Positions 1 to 5,439 of a DNA stretch of 5,439 nucleotides are shown piece by piece. Position 1 is the stretch's first letter; every line of letters begins with the position of its first letter. Position numbers and translations under genes: made by a program. This DNA comes from Mycobacterium sp. (GTDB lineage: Bacteria > Actinomycetota > Actinomycetes > Mycobacteriales > Mycobacteriaceae): positions 1-5,439 of the forward strand of contig VERS01000187.1 in the NCBI GenBank assembly GCA_018882545.1. Reading direction: 5' to 3'. The notes beneath the pieces are model-generated. The model did no database searches and had not been told where the DNA came from. It saw only the letters and a list, made by a program, of their open reading frames with translations.

Positions 1-1115
1 ATATAGGCCCCGCCGTAGATCTTTCGGGTCACCAGGGTCACCCGCGGCACGGTCGCCTCCCCGAAGGCATGCAGCAACTTCGCACCGCGCCGCACCACCC
101 CGCCCCATTCCTGGTCGACGCCCGGCAGGTAACCGGGCACGTCGACGACCACCACGAGTGGGATGCCGAAGGCATTGCACAATCGGACGAAACGGGCTGC
201 CTTCTCGGCACTTTCGGAGTTCAGGCAGCCGCCCAAGCGTAGTGGGTTGTTGGCCAGGACGCCGACGGTCCTACCCGACAGCCGACCGAGGCCCACGACC
301 ATCGACGGGGCCCACTTGGCTTGGAACTCCTCGAAGGTGCTGACGTCGTCGTCGTGGTCCAGCAGTGCCTCGACGATCGGGTGTACGTCGTAGGCCCGGC
401 GTGAAGACGCCGGAAGCAGGGCGTGCAGGTCGACGTCGCCGGCTTCGGCCTTGGCACGGTCGAAATGGCCCTGCTGGCAGAAGAATCCGACCAACCGACG
501 ACCGCGGGTATAGGCGTCGTCCTCGTCGTCGGCGACGATATGGCAGACGCCCGACTTCTTGTGGTGGGTGTCCGGCCCGCCCAGCGAGGCCATATCGACG
601 TCCTCCCCGGTGACGCTGCGGACCACGTCGGGGCCGGTGACAAACACCCGGCCCTCCGGCGCCATGATGACCACATCGGTCAGCGCCGGACCGTAGGCGG
701 CCCCGCCGGCGGCGAAGCCGACCACCACCGAGATCTGCGGCACATGGCCCGAGGCCCGGATCATCGCCTCGAAGACCAAGCCCACGGCGTGCAACGCCCG
801 CACCCCCTCGGCAAGCCGAGCGCCGCCGGAGTGCCAGATGCCCACGATCGGGCTGTGCTCCTCGATGGCCAGGTCGTAGGCGTCGACGATATGGCCACAG
901 CCTTCGGTGCCCATCGCGCCGCCCATGACGGTGCCGTCGGTGCAGAAGGCGATGGTGCGCATGCCGTTGACGGTTCCGGCCGCGGCTAGCACGCCGGACC
1001 GGTCACGCTCGTGCAGCAGTTCAACGCTGCCCTCGTCGAAGAATCTGCGCAGTCGCAGCAACGGGTCGCGAGGGTCGAGCGACTCGCCGACCACCTCGGG
1101 GGCCATGATCGTCAT
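1..1115 (-). CDS. accD6: Acyl-CoA carboxylase beta (carboxyltransferase) subunit AccD6, 3' end cut by window edge
   Basis: AccD6 transfers CO2 from the biotin of the alpha subunit to acetyl-CoA, and to propionyl-CoA in some assays, giving malonyl-CoA for FAS-I and FAS-II in the cytoplasm. The frame stays open from an ATG at 1115 to the left edge, giving 371 of about 473 expected residues. It starts MTIMAPE, and the M. tuberculosis protein as I recall it aligns almost throughout. The N-terminal crotonase-like carboxyltransferase domain shows HSGGARLAEG (about 95-104) and GFAAGGAAYGPALTD (133-147), the glycine-rich loop that forms an oxyanion hole. The second domain starts near SMVVGLGRLSGRTVG (271-285), continues through LANNPLRLGGCLNSESA and DVPGYLPGVDQEWGG, and stops in YGGAY (367-371), the start of its own glycine loop. 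The link between domains has an acidic run, DHDDD, at 253-257. A good ribosome binding site precedes it, 43 bp after kasB, so it is the last visible gene of the operon. The C-terminal ~100 residues lie outside the window. Confidence 0.96.
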   Translation of the reverse strand, partial: MTIMAPEVVGESLDPRDPLLRLRRFFDEGSVELLHERDRSGVLAAAGTVNGMRTIAFCTDGTVMGGAMGTEGCGHIVDAYDLAIEEHSPIVGIWHSGGARLAEGVRALHAVGLVFEAMIRASGHVPQISVVVGFAAGGAAYGPALTDVVIMAPEGRVFVTGPDVVRSVTGEDVDMASLGGPDTHHKKSGVCHIVADDEDDAYTRGRRLVGFFCQQGHFDRAKAEAGDVDLHALLPASSRRAYDVHPIVEALLDHDDDVSTFEEFQAKWAPSMVVGLGRLSGRTVGVLANNPLRLGGCLNSESAEKAARFVRLCNAFGIPLVVVVDVPGYLPGVDQEWGGVVRRGAKLLHAFGEATVPRVTLVTRKIYGGAY

Positions 1116-1121
1116 CTCAAA

Positions 1122-1127
1122 CTCCTC
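1122..1127 (-). promoter_or_regulatory. Ribosome binding site of accD6
   Basis: GAGGAG on the minus strand, six bases before the ATG at 1115. It is the strongest Shine-Dalgarno match in the operon and fixes the accD6 start over the second in-frame ATG at 1106, three codons later. I see no clear -10 box in the 43-bp gap 1116-1158. I recall that M. tuberculosis accD6 has been reported to have a promoter of its own as well as the operon promoter, but I cannot show one here. Confidence 0.8.
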
Positions 1128-1158
1128 GTCTCGCGTCGTTAAGCCCGGATGGGCAGGT

Positions 1159-2412
1159 CTAGTACTTGCCGAAGGCGATGGCGACGTTGTGCCCACCGAA
1201 TCCGAACGAATTGTTCACCGCGTAATCGAAGCTGCCGGTGCGCGCTTCGCCGGCCACCACGTCCAGATCGATCTCCGGATCAAGGTTGCGCAGGTTCAGC
1301 GTCGGCGGGACCACCCCGTCGCGCAGGGCCAGCACAGTGAGGATGGACTCGACTGCGCCCACCGCGCCCACCGAGTGGCCCAGTGCGGACTTGGGTGCAT
1401 AGACCGCCGGTTGGTGCCCACCCATCGCCCGGTTGATCGCCTTGCCCTCGGCGACGTCACCTACTGAGGTTCCGGTGGCGTGGGCATTGATGTGGTCGAT
1501 GTCGGTCGGTTGCAGTCCGGCCAGTTGCACCGCCCGGGTGATGGCCTGGCCGGCCTGCTCCCCGTTGGGATCCGGGGCCACGATGTGATAGCCGTCTGAG
1601 GTGACCGAGGCCCCCATGATGCGCGCGAGGATATTGGCGCCGCGGGCCTTGGCGTGTTCCTCGGTCTCGATGACCAACAGCGCGGCGGCTTCACCGAACA
1701 CGAATCCGTTGCGGTCGCGGTCGAAGGGCCGGCAGGCACCGGCCGGGTCGTCGTTGGTGGTCGAGAGCACGATGCGCATCTGGGCGAACCCGGCGATCGG
1801 GACCGCTTCGATCTTGGTCTCCACACCGCCGCAAATCGCCATATCGGCCTCGCCGTAGACGATGTTGCGCCAAGCGTTGGCGATCGCCTCGGAGCCTGAT
1901 GCGCAAGCCGAGATGGCGGTGCACACTCCGGCCTTGGCCTGCCGTTCCAGACCGATGACCGCGGCGGCTCCGTTGGGCATGAACTTTTGGACCACCAACG
2001 GTGACACCGCGCGCAGGCCGTTGGACCGCATACCGTCGTAGGCGAACAGCAGTTCTTCAGAGGAGCCCATCCCGGTGCCTATCGACACCATCAGACGGCG
2101 GGTGTCGACCTCGGGGGATCCGGCGTTCTGCCAGACCCGGCGGCCGATCACCGTCGCCATCCGCTGCAGATAGGACATCCGTCTGAGCTCGACCTTGTTG
2201 AGCTCGGCCTCGAAATCCTCCAGTAGATGCCCACCGATGCGCACCGGCAGGTCGTACTCCTCGATGAACGGGTCTTCGAGCCTGCGAATGCCCGACTGTC
2301 CGTCGAGGAGGTTCTTCCAGGTGTTTTCAGCGTCTGTTGCGAGCGCGGTCGTCATGGCGATGCCGGTGACGACCACGTCCGGCAGACCGTTCCCAGTTGT
2401 CAGCTGTGCCAT
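1159..2412 (-). CDS. kasB: Beta-ketoacyl-ACP synthase II KasB
   Basis: KasB is a KAS I/II-type condensing enzyme that joins malonyl-AcpM to long acyl-AcpM and adds the last carbons of the meromycolate chain. In M. tuberculosis it is dispensable for growth, but its loss shortens mycolates and abolishes acid-fastness. The 417 residues show the nucleophile Cys170 in SACASGSEA, His311 in NAHATGT, Lys341 in YAPKSALGH, His346, and the GFGGHN loop with gatekeeper Phe405. The positions match the M. tuberculosis enzyme. It is distinguished from KasA by family-specific stretches such as [17 protein letters not shown] and [12 protein letters not shown]. The ATG at 2412 corresponds to the MTEL start of the shorter M. 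tuberculosis form; no ATG or GTG lies upstream in frame before a stop. It starts 27 bp after kasA and ends with TAG 43 bp before accD6. The best Shine-Dalgarno match is unusually far away, so initiation may be weak. Confidence 0.97.
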   Translation of the reverse strand: MAQLTTGNGLPDVVVTGIAMTTALATDAENTWKNLLDGQSGIRRLEDPFIEEYDLPVRIGGHLLEDFEAELNKVELRRMSYLQRMATVIGRRVWQNAGSPEVDTRRLMVSIGTGMGSSEELLFAYDGMRSNGLRAVSPLVVQKFMPNGAAAVIGLERQAKAGVCTAISACASGSEAIANAWRNIVYGEADMAICGGVETKIEAVPIAGFAQMRIVLSTTNDDPAGACRPFDRDRNGFVFGEAAALLVIETEEHAKARGANILARIMGASVTSDGYHIVAPDPNGEQAGQAITRAVQLAGLQPTDIDHINAHATGTSVGDVAEGKAINRAMGGHQPAVYAPKSALGHSVGAVGAVESILTVLALRDGVVPPTLNLRNLDPEIDLDVVAGEARTGSFDYAVNNSFGFGGHNVAIAFGKY

Positions 2413-2425
2413 CGGAGCAGTTTGG

Positions 2426-2430
2426 TCCTT
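2426..2430 (-). promoter_or_regulatory. Probable but distant ribosome binding site of kasB
   Basis: AAGGA on the minus strand, within a G-rich GGGGGAAGGA run just after the kasA stop. The gap to the kasB ATG is 13 bases, longer than the usual 5-9. No closer purine-rich match is visible. KasB may therefore be translated less efficiently, or depend on ribosomes terminating on kasA 27 bp upstream. Confidence 0.45.
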
Positions 2431-2439
2431 CCCCCAGAC

Positions 2440-3708
2440 CTAGTACCTTCCAAACGCGAGCGCCACGTTGTGTCCGCCGAAGCCGAACGAGTTGTTGATC
2501 GCGTATTTGAAGTCGCCGTAACGAGGTTCACCCGCGACGACATCGAGGTCGATCTCCGGATCCGGTGTCTCGTAATTGAGCGTGGGCGGAATCACCCCGT
2601 CCCGCAGCGACAACACCGTCAGGATCGACTCCAGGGCGCCCACCGCACCGATGGAGTGTCCGAGGGCGGACTTCGGGGCGTAGACCGGCGCATGCTCGAC
2701 CCCGGCGACCCGGATCGCCTCGGCTTCGGCGGTATCGCCGATCGGCGTGGCGGTGGCGTGCGCGTTGACGTGGTCGATGTCCTTGGCGGACAGGCCGGCA
2801 AGTTCCATCGCCCGGGTCATCGCCCGGCCGGCCCGCAGGCCGTCCGGGGCCGGAGCCACCATGTGGTAGGCATCCGAGGTGATGCCGGCACCCAACAGTC
2901 GGGCCAGCGGTGTCGCACCGCGTGCCTTGGCGTGCTCCTCGGTCTCGATGACCATCAGTGCCCCGGCCTCGCCGAACACGAAACCGTCGCGATCCTTGTC
3001 GAACGGCCGGGATGCGGCCGCCGGATCGTCGTTGCGGGTCGACATCGCGCGCATCATCGAGAACGCTGCGATCGGCAGTGCCTCGATCATCCCCTCGACG
3101 CCGCCGCACACGGCGATGTCGGCGTCGCCCATGACGATCTGCCGCCAGGCGTGAGCGATCGCCTCCGACCCCGACGAGCACGCCGACACCGGGGTGATCA
3201 CCCCGGCCCGGGCGCCCAGGTCCAGACCGACGACCGCCGCCGCACCGTTGGGCATGATCATCTGCACGGCCAGCGGAGACACCTTGCGGGGGCCGCCCTC
3301 GTTCATCAGGTCGTAGGTTTCGACGATCTTCTCGCCGCCGCCCAGACCGGTGCCGATCACCACGGTGAAGCGGTCCGGATCGACCTCGGGGTCGCCGATG
3401 GAGTCCCACATCCGTCTGCCGAGGAACTTCGACATCCGCTGGACGTAGGACATCCGGCGCATTTCCAGTCGGCCCATGTGGTCGTCGATCGGATCCACCA
3501 GATGCCCGCCGATACGCACCGGCAGGTCCCACTTGGTGACGAATTCATCCTCGAGCACCCGGATTCCGCTTTCCCCGGCAAGCAGGCCCTTCCAGGTGGT
3601 GTCGATATCGGCGCCGAGCGCCGTGGTCGCCTCGACGGCGGTGACCACGACGCTCGGGAAGCCCCCGTTGGCGGTTGAAGGCCTGGCGGAGGGTCCGGAG
3701 GAAGACAC
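2440..3708 (-). CDS. kasA: Beta-ketoacyl-ACP synthase I KasA
   Basis: KasA is the essential FAS-II condensing enzyme. It extends medium-to-long acyl-AcpM by two carbons with malonyl-AcpM and is a target of thiolactomycin. Counting from the chosen start (422 residues), the thiolase-fold catalytic set is complete: Cys177 in SACSSGSEA, His317 in NAHATAT, Lys346 in YAPKSALGH, His351, and Phe410 in GFGGHN. From [16 protein letters not shown] onward it aligns without net gaps to the 416-residue M. tuberculosis KasA. Before that it has six extra residues, or eight if the GTG at 3714 is used. I prefer GTG 3708 because GGAG at 3717-3720 lies eight bases before it. The GTG at 3714 lies only two bases after that motif, although it would give a 4-bp GTGA overlap with the acpM stop. 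Either way the start sits at the acpM stop, implying coupled translation. The gene ends with TAG at 2440-2442. Confidence 0.97.
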   Translation of the reverse strand: MSSSGPSARPSTANGGFPSVVVTAVEATTALGADIDTTWKGLLAGESGIRVLEDEFVTKWDLPVRIGGHLVDPIDDHMGRLEMRRMSYVQRMSKFLGRRMWDSIGDPEVDPDRFTVVIGTGLGGGEKIVETYDLMNEGGPRKVSPLAVQMIMPNGAAAVVGLDLGARAGVITPVSACSSGSEAIAHAWRQIVMGDADIAVCGGVEGMIEALPIAAFSMMRAMSTRNDDPAAASRPFDKDRDGFVFGEAGALMVIETEEHAKARGATPLARLLGAGITSDAYHMVAPAPDGLRAGRAMTRAMELAGLSAKDIDHVNAHATATPIGDTAEAEAIRVAGVEHAPVYAPKSALGHSIGAVGALESILTVLSLRDGVIPPTLNYETPDPEIDLDVVAGEPRYGDFKYAINNSFGFGGHNVALAFGRY

Positions 3709-3710
3709 CG

Positions 3711-4010
3711 TCACTTCTCCGAAGCGAACTTCTCGCGCAGCGCGGCCGCGGCCTCGGGGTTCTCCTCTTCCAGCTTCTGGATGTAGGCGACCACGTCACC
3801 GACGGTGCGCAAGCCGGCCAGATCCTCATCCGGAATCTTCACGCCGTACTTGTCCTCGGTCTGCACGGCGATCTCCACCATCGACAGCGAGTCGATGTCC
3901 AGATCGTCGACAAAGGACTTCTCCGGGGTGACCTCGGACGGCTCGATACCGGTGACCTCTTCGATGATCTCGGCGAGGCCGGCGATGATTTCTTCCTGAC
4001 TGGCGGGCAC
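3711..4010 (-). CDS. acpM: Meromycolate extension acyl carrier protein AcpM
   Basis: AcpM is the small acidic carrier that holds growing acyl chains of FAS-II on a 4'-phosphopantetheine arm. Its partners are FabD, the KasA/KasB synthases, and reductases and dehydratases encoded elsewhere. The 99-residue protein is a classic four-helix ACP. The modification site is Ser41 in [12 protein letters not shown]. The recognition helix [22 protein letters not shown] and the helix-IV region [19 protein letters not shown] are nearly identical to M. tuberculosis AcpM. After [17 protein letters not shown] it stops, whereas the M. tuberculosis protein continues to about 115 residues; I recall M. smegmatis also ending near 99. 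The start is a GTG (4008-4010) with AAGGGAG six bases upstream. It follows fabD by 69 bp and its TGA meets the kasA start, so synthase and carrier are translated together. Confidence 0.98.
   Translation of the reverse strand: MPASQEEIIAGLAEIIEEVTGIEPSEVTPEKSFVDDLDIDSLSMVEIAVQTEDKYGVKIPDEDLAGLRTVGDVVAYIQKLEEENPEAAAALREKFASEK
3717..3720 (-). promoter_or_regulatory. Ribosome binding site deciding the kasA start
   Basis: GGAG on the minus strand lies inside the last codons of acpM (ending A-S-E-K-stop). Eight bases separate it from the GTG at 3708, a normal spacing. Only two separate it from the GTG at 3714, which overlaps the acpM TGA. This is the reason for calling kasA from 3708. Confidence 0.6.
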
Positions 4011-4016
4011 AGTGTG

Positions 4017-4023
4017 CTCCCTT
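4017..4023 (-). promoter_or_regulatory. Ribosome binding site of acpM
   Basis: AAGGGAG on the minus strand, six bases before the GTG start of acpM. It sits in the 69-bp fabD-acpM gap (4011-4079), the longest gap inside the operon. A strong site here fits the expectation that the carrier protein is made in excess over the enzymes. I see no convincing hairpin terminator or promoter in the rest of the gap. Confidence 0.75.
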
Positions 4024-4079
4024 CGGGTTGTTGTGGGGTACGACGTTCGATCTATTGGGTTGTCCTGGCGGGCTGGCCT

Positions 4080-4982
4080 TTACAGGTCGGCCACCCCGTC
4101 CAGATCTGCGGGTGTCTTGACGGCGTGCGTCGCGACGCCCCGAAGTTCTCGTTTGGCGATGCCGGTCAGGGTGCCCGCAGGCGGGAACTCGACGATCGCG
4201 GCGGTGTTGAGTTCGCGCATGGTCTGGGTGCACAGGTCCCACCGGACCGGTCGGGTGAGTTGGGCGATGAGTTTGTCCATCGCCTCGGCCGCAGAACTCA
4301 CCGGCGCTCCGTCGAAATTGGACAGCAGCGTGGTGGTCGGGTCGGCGGCACTGACCTGCCCGGCCGCGGCGGCGTAGCCGTCCAGGGCCGAGGCCATGTA
4401 GCGGGTGTGGAACGCGCCCGCGGTGGCCAGCTGCCGGACCCTGGCCTTGGCGGGCGGATCCTCGGCCAGCTTCTCCAGCGCGGAGACCGCGCCGGCCGCC
4501 ACGATCTGGCCCACCGCATTACGGTTGGCCGGCACCAGTTCCAGGGCATCCAGCCGAGCCAGCACCTCGGCTTCGTCGCCGCCGAGGACCGCCGACATCC
4601 CGGTCGCTTCGGCGGCACATGCCTTGGCCATCTCGGTGCCGCGGACCGCGGCGAGCCTGACGGCGTCGTCAGGTGAGATGACCCCGGCGATGGCGTAGGC
4701 CGCGATCTCGCCGACCGAGTGGCCGGCCACGACGGTCTGGCCGGGCAGGCCCCGCTCGGCCAATTCGCCGTAGGCCAACAGGGTGGTCGCCACGACGAGC
4801 GGTTGGGTGACAGCGGTGTCGGTGATCTCCTCGGCGGTGGCTGTCGTTCCCAGCCGGACCAGATCCAGGCCGCTGATCTGTGACCAGGCGGCCACCCGGT
4901 CGGCGGCGCCGGGGAGTTCCAGCCACTCGGCGAGCATGCCGGGGGTCTGCGAACCCTGGCCGGGCGCGAGGAGGGCGATCAC
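4080..4982 (-). CDS. fabD: Malonyl-CoA:ACP transacylase FabD (MCAT)
   Basis: FabD moves malonyl from CoA to the phosphopantetheine of AcpM, supplying extender units to KasA and KasB. The 300-residue protein fits the usual MCAT length of about 300 (302 in M. tuberculosis). It shows the N-terminal LLAPGQGSQTPGM loop (4-16), the nucleophile elbow GHSVG with Ser89, Arg114 in AAVRGTEMAK that binds the malonyl carboxylate, catalytic His192 in AGAFHT, and Gln241 in the QLTRPVRW segment. Two residues are missing before the Ser elbow compared with M. tuberculosis, consistent with the total length. The start is GTG 4982; a later in-frame ATG at codon 16 would delete the oxyanion-loop GQGSQ. The Shine-Dalgarno match is poor (AGAGAT touching the start). 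It is the first gene of the operon, 127 bp downstream of mabR, and ends with TAA 69 bp before acpM. Confidence 0.97.
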   Translation of the reverse strand: MIALLAPGQGSQTPGMLAEWLELPGAADRVAAWSQISGLDLVRLGTTATAEEITDTAVTQPLVVATTLLAYGELAERGLPGQTVVAGHSVGEIAAYAIAGVISPDDAVRLAAVRGTEMAKACAAEATGMSAVLGGDEAEVLARLDALELVPANRNAVGQIVAAGAVSALEKLAEDPPAKARVRQLATAGAFHTRYMASALDGYAAAAGQVSAADPTTTLLSNFDGAPVSSAAEAMDKLIAQLTRPVRWDLCTQTMRELNTAAIVEFPPAGTLTGIAKRELRGVATHAVKTPADLDGVADL

Positions 4983-4983
4983 A

Positions 4984-4994
4984 TCTCTAAGAGA
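4984..4994 (-). repeat. Perfect short palindrome touching the fabD start
   Basis: TCTCT-A-AGAGA on the plus strand: five-base arms around a single central base, ending one base short of the fabD GTG. On the mRNA sense its downstream arm AGAGA is also the only Shine-Dalgarno-like stretch. A one-base loop cannot form as drawn, so any RNA hairpin would be shorter and weak. It could be chance or a protein half-site; it is noted because it covers the initiation region. Confidence 0.35.
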
Positions 4995-5027
4995 ACACTG
5001 TGAACGGTAAATTTCGGGGTGTAAGGG

Positions 5028-5033
5028 ATTATG
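5028..5033 (-). promoter_or_regulatory. Candidate -10 box of the fabD promoter
   Basis: CATAAT on the minus strand, one mismatch from TATAAT, would put a transcription start near 5021 and leave a leader of about 39 bases before fabD. At a 17-base spacing the -35 position reads CCACAA, a poor match, and falls within the inverted repeat at 5049-5069. A bound regulator would therefore sit over the -35 region. Alternative mycobacterial TANNNT boxes are TAGGGT (5058-5063), inside the repeat, and TACCGT (5004-5009). I cannot choose firmly between them. Confidence 0.35.
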
Positions 5034-5049
5034 AACCTTGTCTTAGGTT
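5034..5049 (-). repeat. Secondary inverted repeat AACCT-N6-AGGTT next to the operator
   Basis: AACCT and AGGTT arms separated by six bases, reading the plus strand. Its right arm shares base 5049 with the larger inverted repeat and its left arm abuts the candidate -10 box. It could be an accessory protein site, a small RNA hairpin, or chance in an AT-rich stretch. Confidence 0.3.
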
Positions 5050-5069
5050 TTTGTGGTAACCCTACAAAA
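5049..5069 (-). promoter_or_regulatory. Inverted repeat TTTTGT-N9-ACAAAA, probable MabR operator
   Basis: A 21-bp element with perfect six-base arms and a nine-base spacer, the most symmetrical element between mabR and fabD. The arms are about 15 bp apart centre to centre, between one and two helical turns, which suits a dimeric helix-turn-helix regulator. MabR, encoded immediately upstream, is known to bind the fasII promoter in mycobacteria; assigning this repeat to it is my inference from location and symmetry. It lies 67-87 bases upstream of the fabD start, overlapping either the -35 region or a TAGGGT -10 candidate, positions suited to control of initiation. Confidence 0.6.
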
Positions 5070-5109
5070 TTGCCATCATCTGCGACGTCAGCGACACCGC
5101 AGCGCGACC

Positions 5110-5439
5110 TCAGTTGTCTCGGCCCAGGCCAACCAGCGGTGATGTGAGCTGTGTCGATGAGGCGTTTGCACTGCTCTGGGATCTGCCGACCGGGCCGGCC
5201 GGAAAGCTCAGGCGGCCGACGGTGGTGGCGACCCGCAGCACGTAGGCGTCCCGGGGCACGGTGGGGTCGCGGCCGGTGAAGTCGGTGATCCGCTTCAGGC
5301 GGTAACGGACGGTATTTGGATGAACGAACAGTTTCCGCGCGCACGCTTCGATGGCGCCACCGCTGTCGAGGTAGGCGTCGAGGGTCTCCGAAAGAACCGG
5401 TCCGGCATCGGCGAGGGGGCGGGTGACGTCGGTGTAGAG
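5110..5439 (-). CDS. mabR: PucR-type transcriptional regulator MabR, C-terminal 109 residues (5' end cut by window edge)
   Basis: The frame is open from the right edge to a TGA at 5110-5112. It encodes the C-terminal part of the regulator corresponding to Rv2242/MSMEG_4324, about 414 residues in M. tuberculosis. Residues about 14-60 of the fragment form the PucR/CdaR-type helix-turn-helix: LDAYLDSGGAIEACARKL followed by the recognition helix FVHPNTVRYRLKRI and the conserved TDFTGRDP. RDAYVLRVATTVGRL follows as the last helix. After that comes a polar, serine-rich tail of about 30 residues ending GLGRDN that I do not recognise. MabR controls the FAS-II operon just downstream, and its overexpression represses fatty-acid synthesis in M. 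smegmatis. It is distinct from FasR, the TetR-type regulator of fas. The N-terminal sensory part lies outside the window. Confidence 0.9.
   Translation of the reverse strand, partial: LYTDVTRPLADAGPVLSETLDAYLDSGGAIEACARKLFVHPNTVRYRLKRITDFTGRDPTVPRDAYVLRVATTVGRLSFPAGPVGRSQSSANASSTQLTSPLVGLGRDN

Larger units (their letters stand above)
4983..5109 (-). promoter_or_regulatory. mabR-fabD intergenic region, FAS-II operon promoter region
   Basis: This is the only interval in the window that is clearly AT-richer than the surrounding genes, especially 4983-5070. It separates the mabR stop from the fabD start and must hold the promoter of the fabD-acpM-kasA-kasB-accD6 operon if, as in M. tuberculosis, the operon is transcribed independently of mabR. 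MabR of M. tuberculosis and M. smegmatis is known to bind the fasII promoter. The region contains the TTTTGT/ACAAAA inverted repeat and a CATAAT hexamer. I see no strong intrinsic terminator after mabR, so read-through from mabR is also possible. Confidence 0.75.

Noticed and set aside
423..989. Plus-strand open frame of 188 codons opposite accD6
   Set aside because: It is the complement of the accD6 carboxyltransferase domain, which aligns throughout, and shows no independent protein features.
2528..3532. Minus-strand open frame of 334 codons inside kasA
   Set aside because: Alternative frame of kasA on the same strand, Arg/Gly-rich, while the kasA frame carries every catalytic residue.
2227..3678. 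Plus-strand open frame of 483 codons spanning the kasA-kasB junction
   Set aside because: It lies antisense to two clearly identified genes with intact catalytic motifs. Its Arg/His/Asp/Gly-rich translation resembles no family I know and is the typical shadow of high-GC codon use.
3675..4676. Plus-strand open frame of 333 codons over acpM and fabD
   Set aside because: Antisense shadow of acpM and fabD with low-complexity Gly/Arg/Asp composition and no recognisable domain.
5070..5112. Possible intrinsic terminator after mabR
   Set aside because: Only short GC-rich partial repeats around GACGTC are present, with no stable stem followed by a T-run in the right orientation.
4979..5344. Minus-strand open frame of 121 codons covering the mabR end and the promoter region
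   Set aside because: It is out of frame with the clear MabR helix-turn-helix, its composition is arginine- and proline-rich, and it would run through the promoter region into the fabD start.
1..5439. A new or accessory biological system hidden in the window
   Set aside because: Every gene is accounted for by the conserved mycobacterial FAS-II operon and its regulator, with no unexplained interval over 127 bp and no mobile, phage or repeat-array signals.

Overview
This window holds most of the core mycobacterial FAS-II (mycolic acid) operon, lying entirely on the minus strand. Reading from the right edge leftwards, the order is the C-terminus of the transcriptional regulator mabR, a short AT-richer promoter interval, then fabD, acpM, kasA, kasB and the first 371 codons of accD6, which runs off the left edge. 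The order, orientation and protein sequences match the Mycobacterium tuberculosis Rv2242-Rv2247 block as I remember it. The high-GC DNA, the GTG starts and the mycolate-specific AcpM/KasA/KasB/AccD6 set point to Mycobacterium or a close mycolic-acid actinomycete. AcpM ends after 99 residues, as I recall for M. smegmatis, rather than at 115 as in M. tuberculosis. That suggests a non-tuberculosis, possibly rapidly growing, species, but I cannot name it.

Layout: mabR C-terminus with its PucR-type helix-turn-helix (5110-5439). Regulatory interval (4983-5109) with a clear inverted repeat TTTTGT-N9-ACAAAA, the best candidate operator for MabR. fabD (4080-4982). A 69-bp gap carrying the acpM ribosome binding site. 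acpM (3711-4010). kasA (2440-3708, or 3714), start-stop coupled to acpM. A 27-bp gap. kasB (1159-2412). A 43-bp gap. accD6 (1-1115, partial). No RNA genes, mobile elements, CRISPR arrays or phage genes are visible, and no gene-free stretch exceeds 127 bp.

The genes work as one pathway. AccD6 (with a biotinylated alpha subunit) makes malonyl-CoA. FabD transfers the malonyl group to the phosphopantetheine arm of AcpM. KasA and KasB then condense malonyl-AcpM with growing acyl-AcpM chains, KasA in the earlier and KasB in the later elongation rounds, to give meromycolate precursors. MabR, encoded just upstream, is the known regulator of this operon.

This is a well-known locus and I see no undescribed system in it. 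The points worth a second look are small: the operator palindrome, the kasA start and N-terminal extension, the short AcpM tail, the natural alanine in KasA at the site equivalent to M. tuberculosis Gly312, the distant kasB ribosome binding site, and the serine-rich MabR tail. Comparisons with M. tuberculosis are from memory of the family sequences; no search was run.
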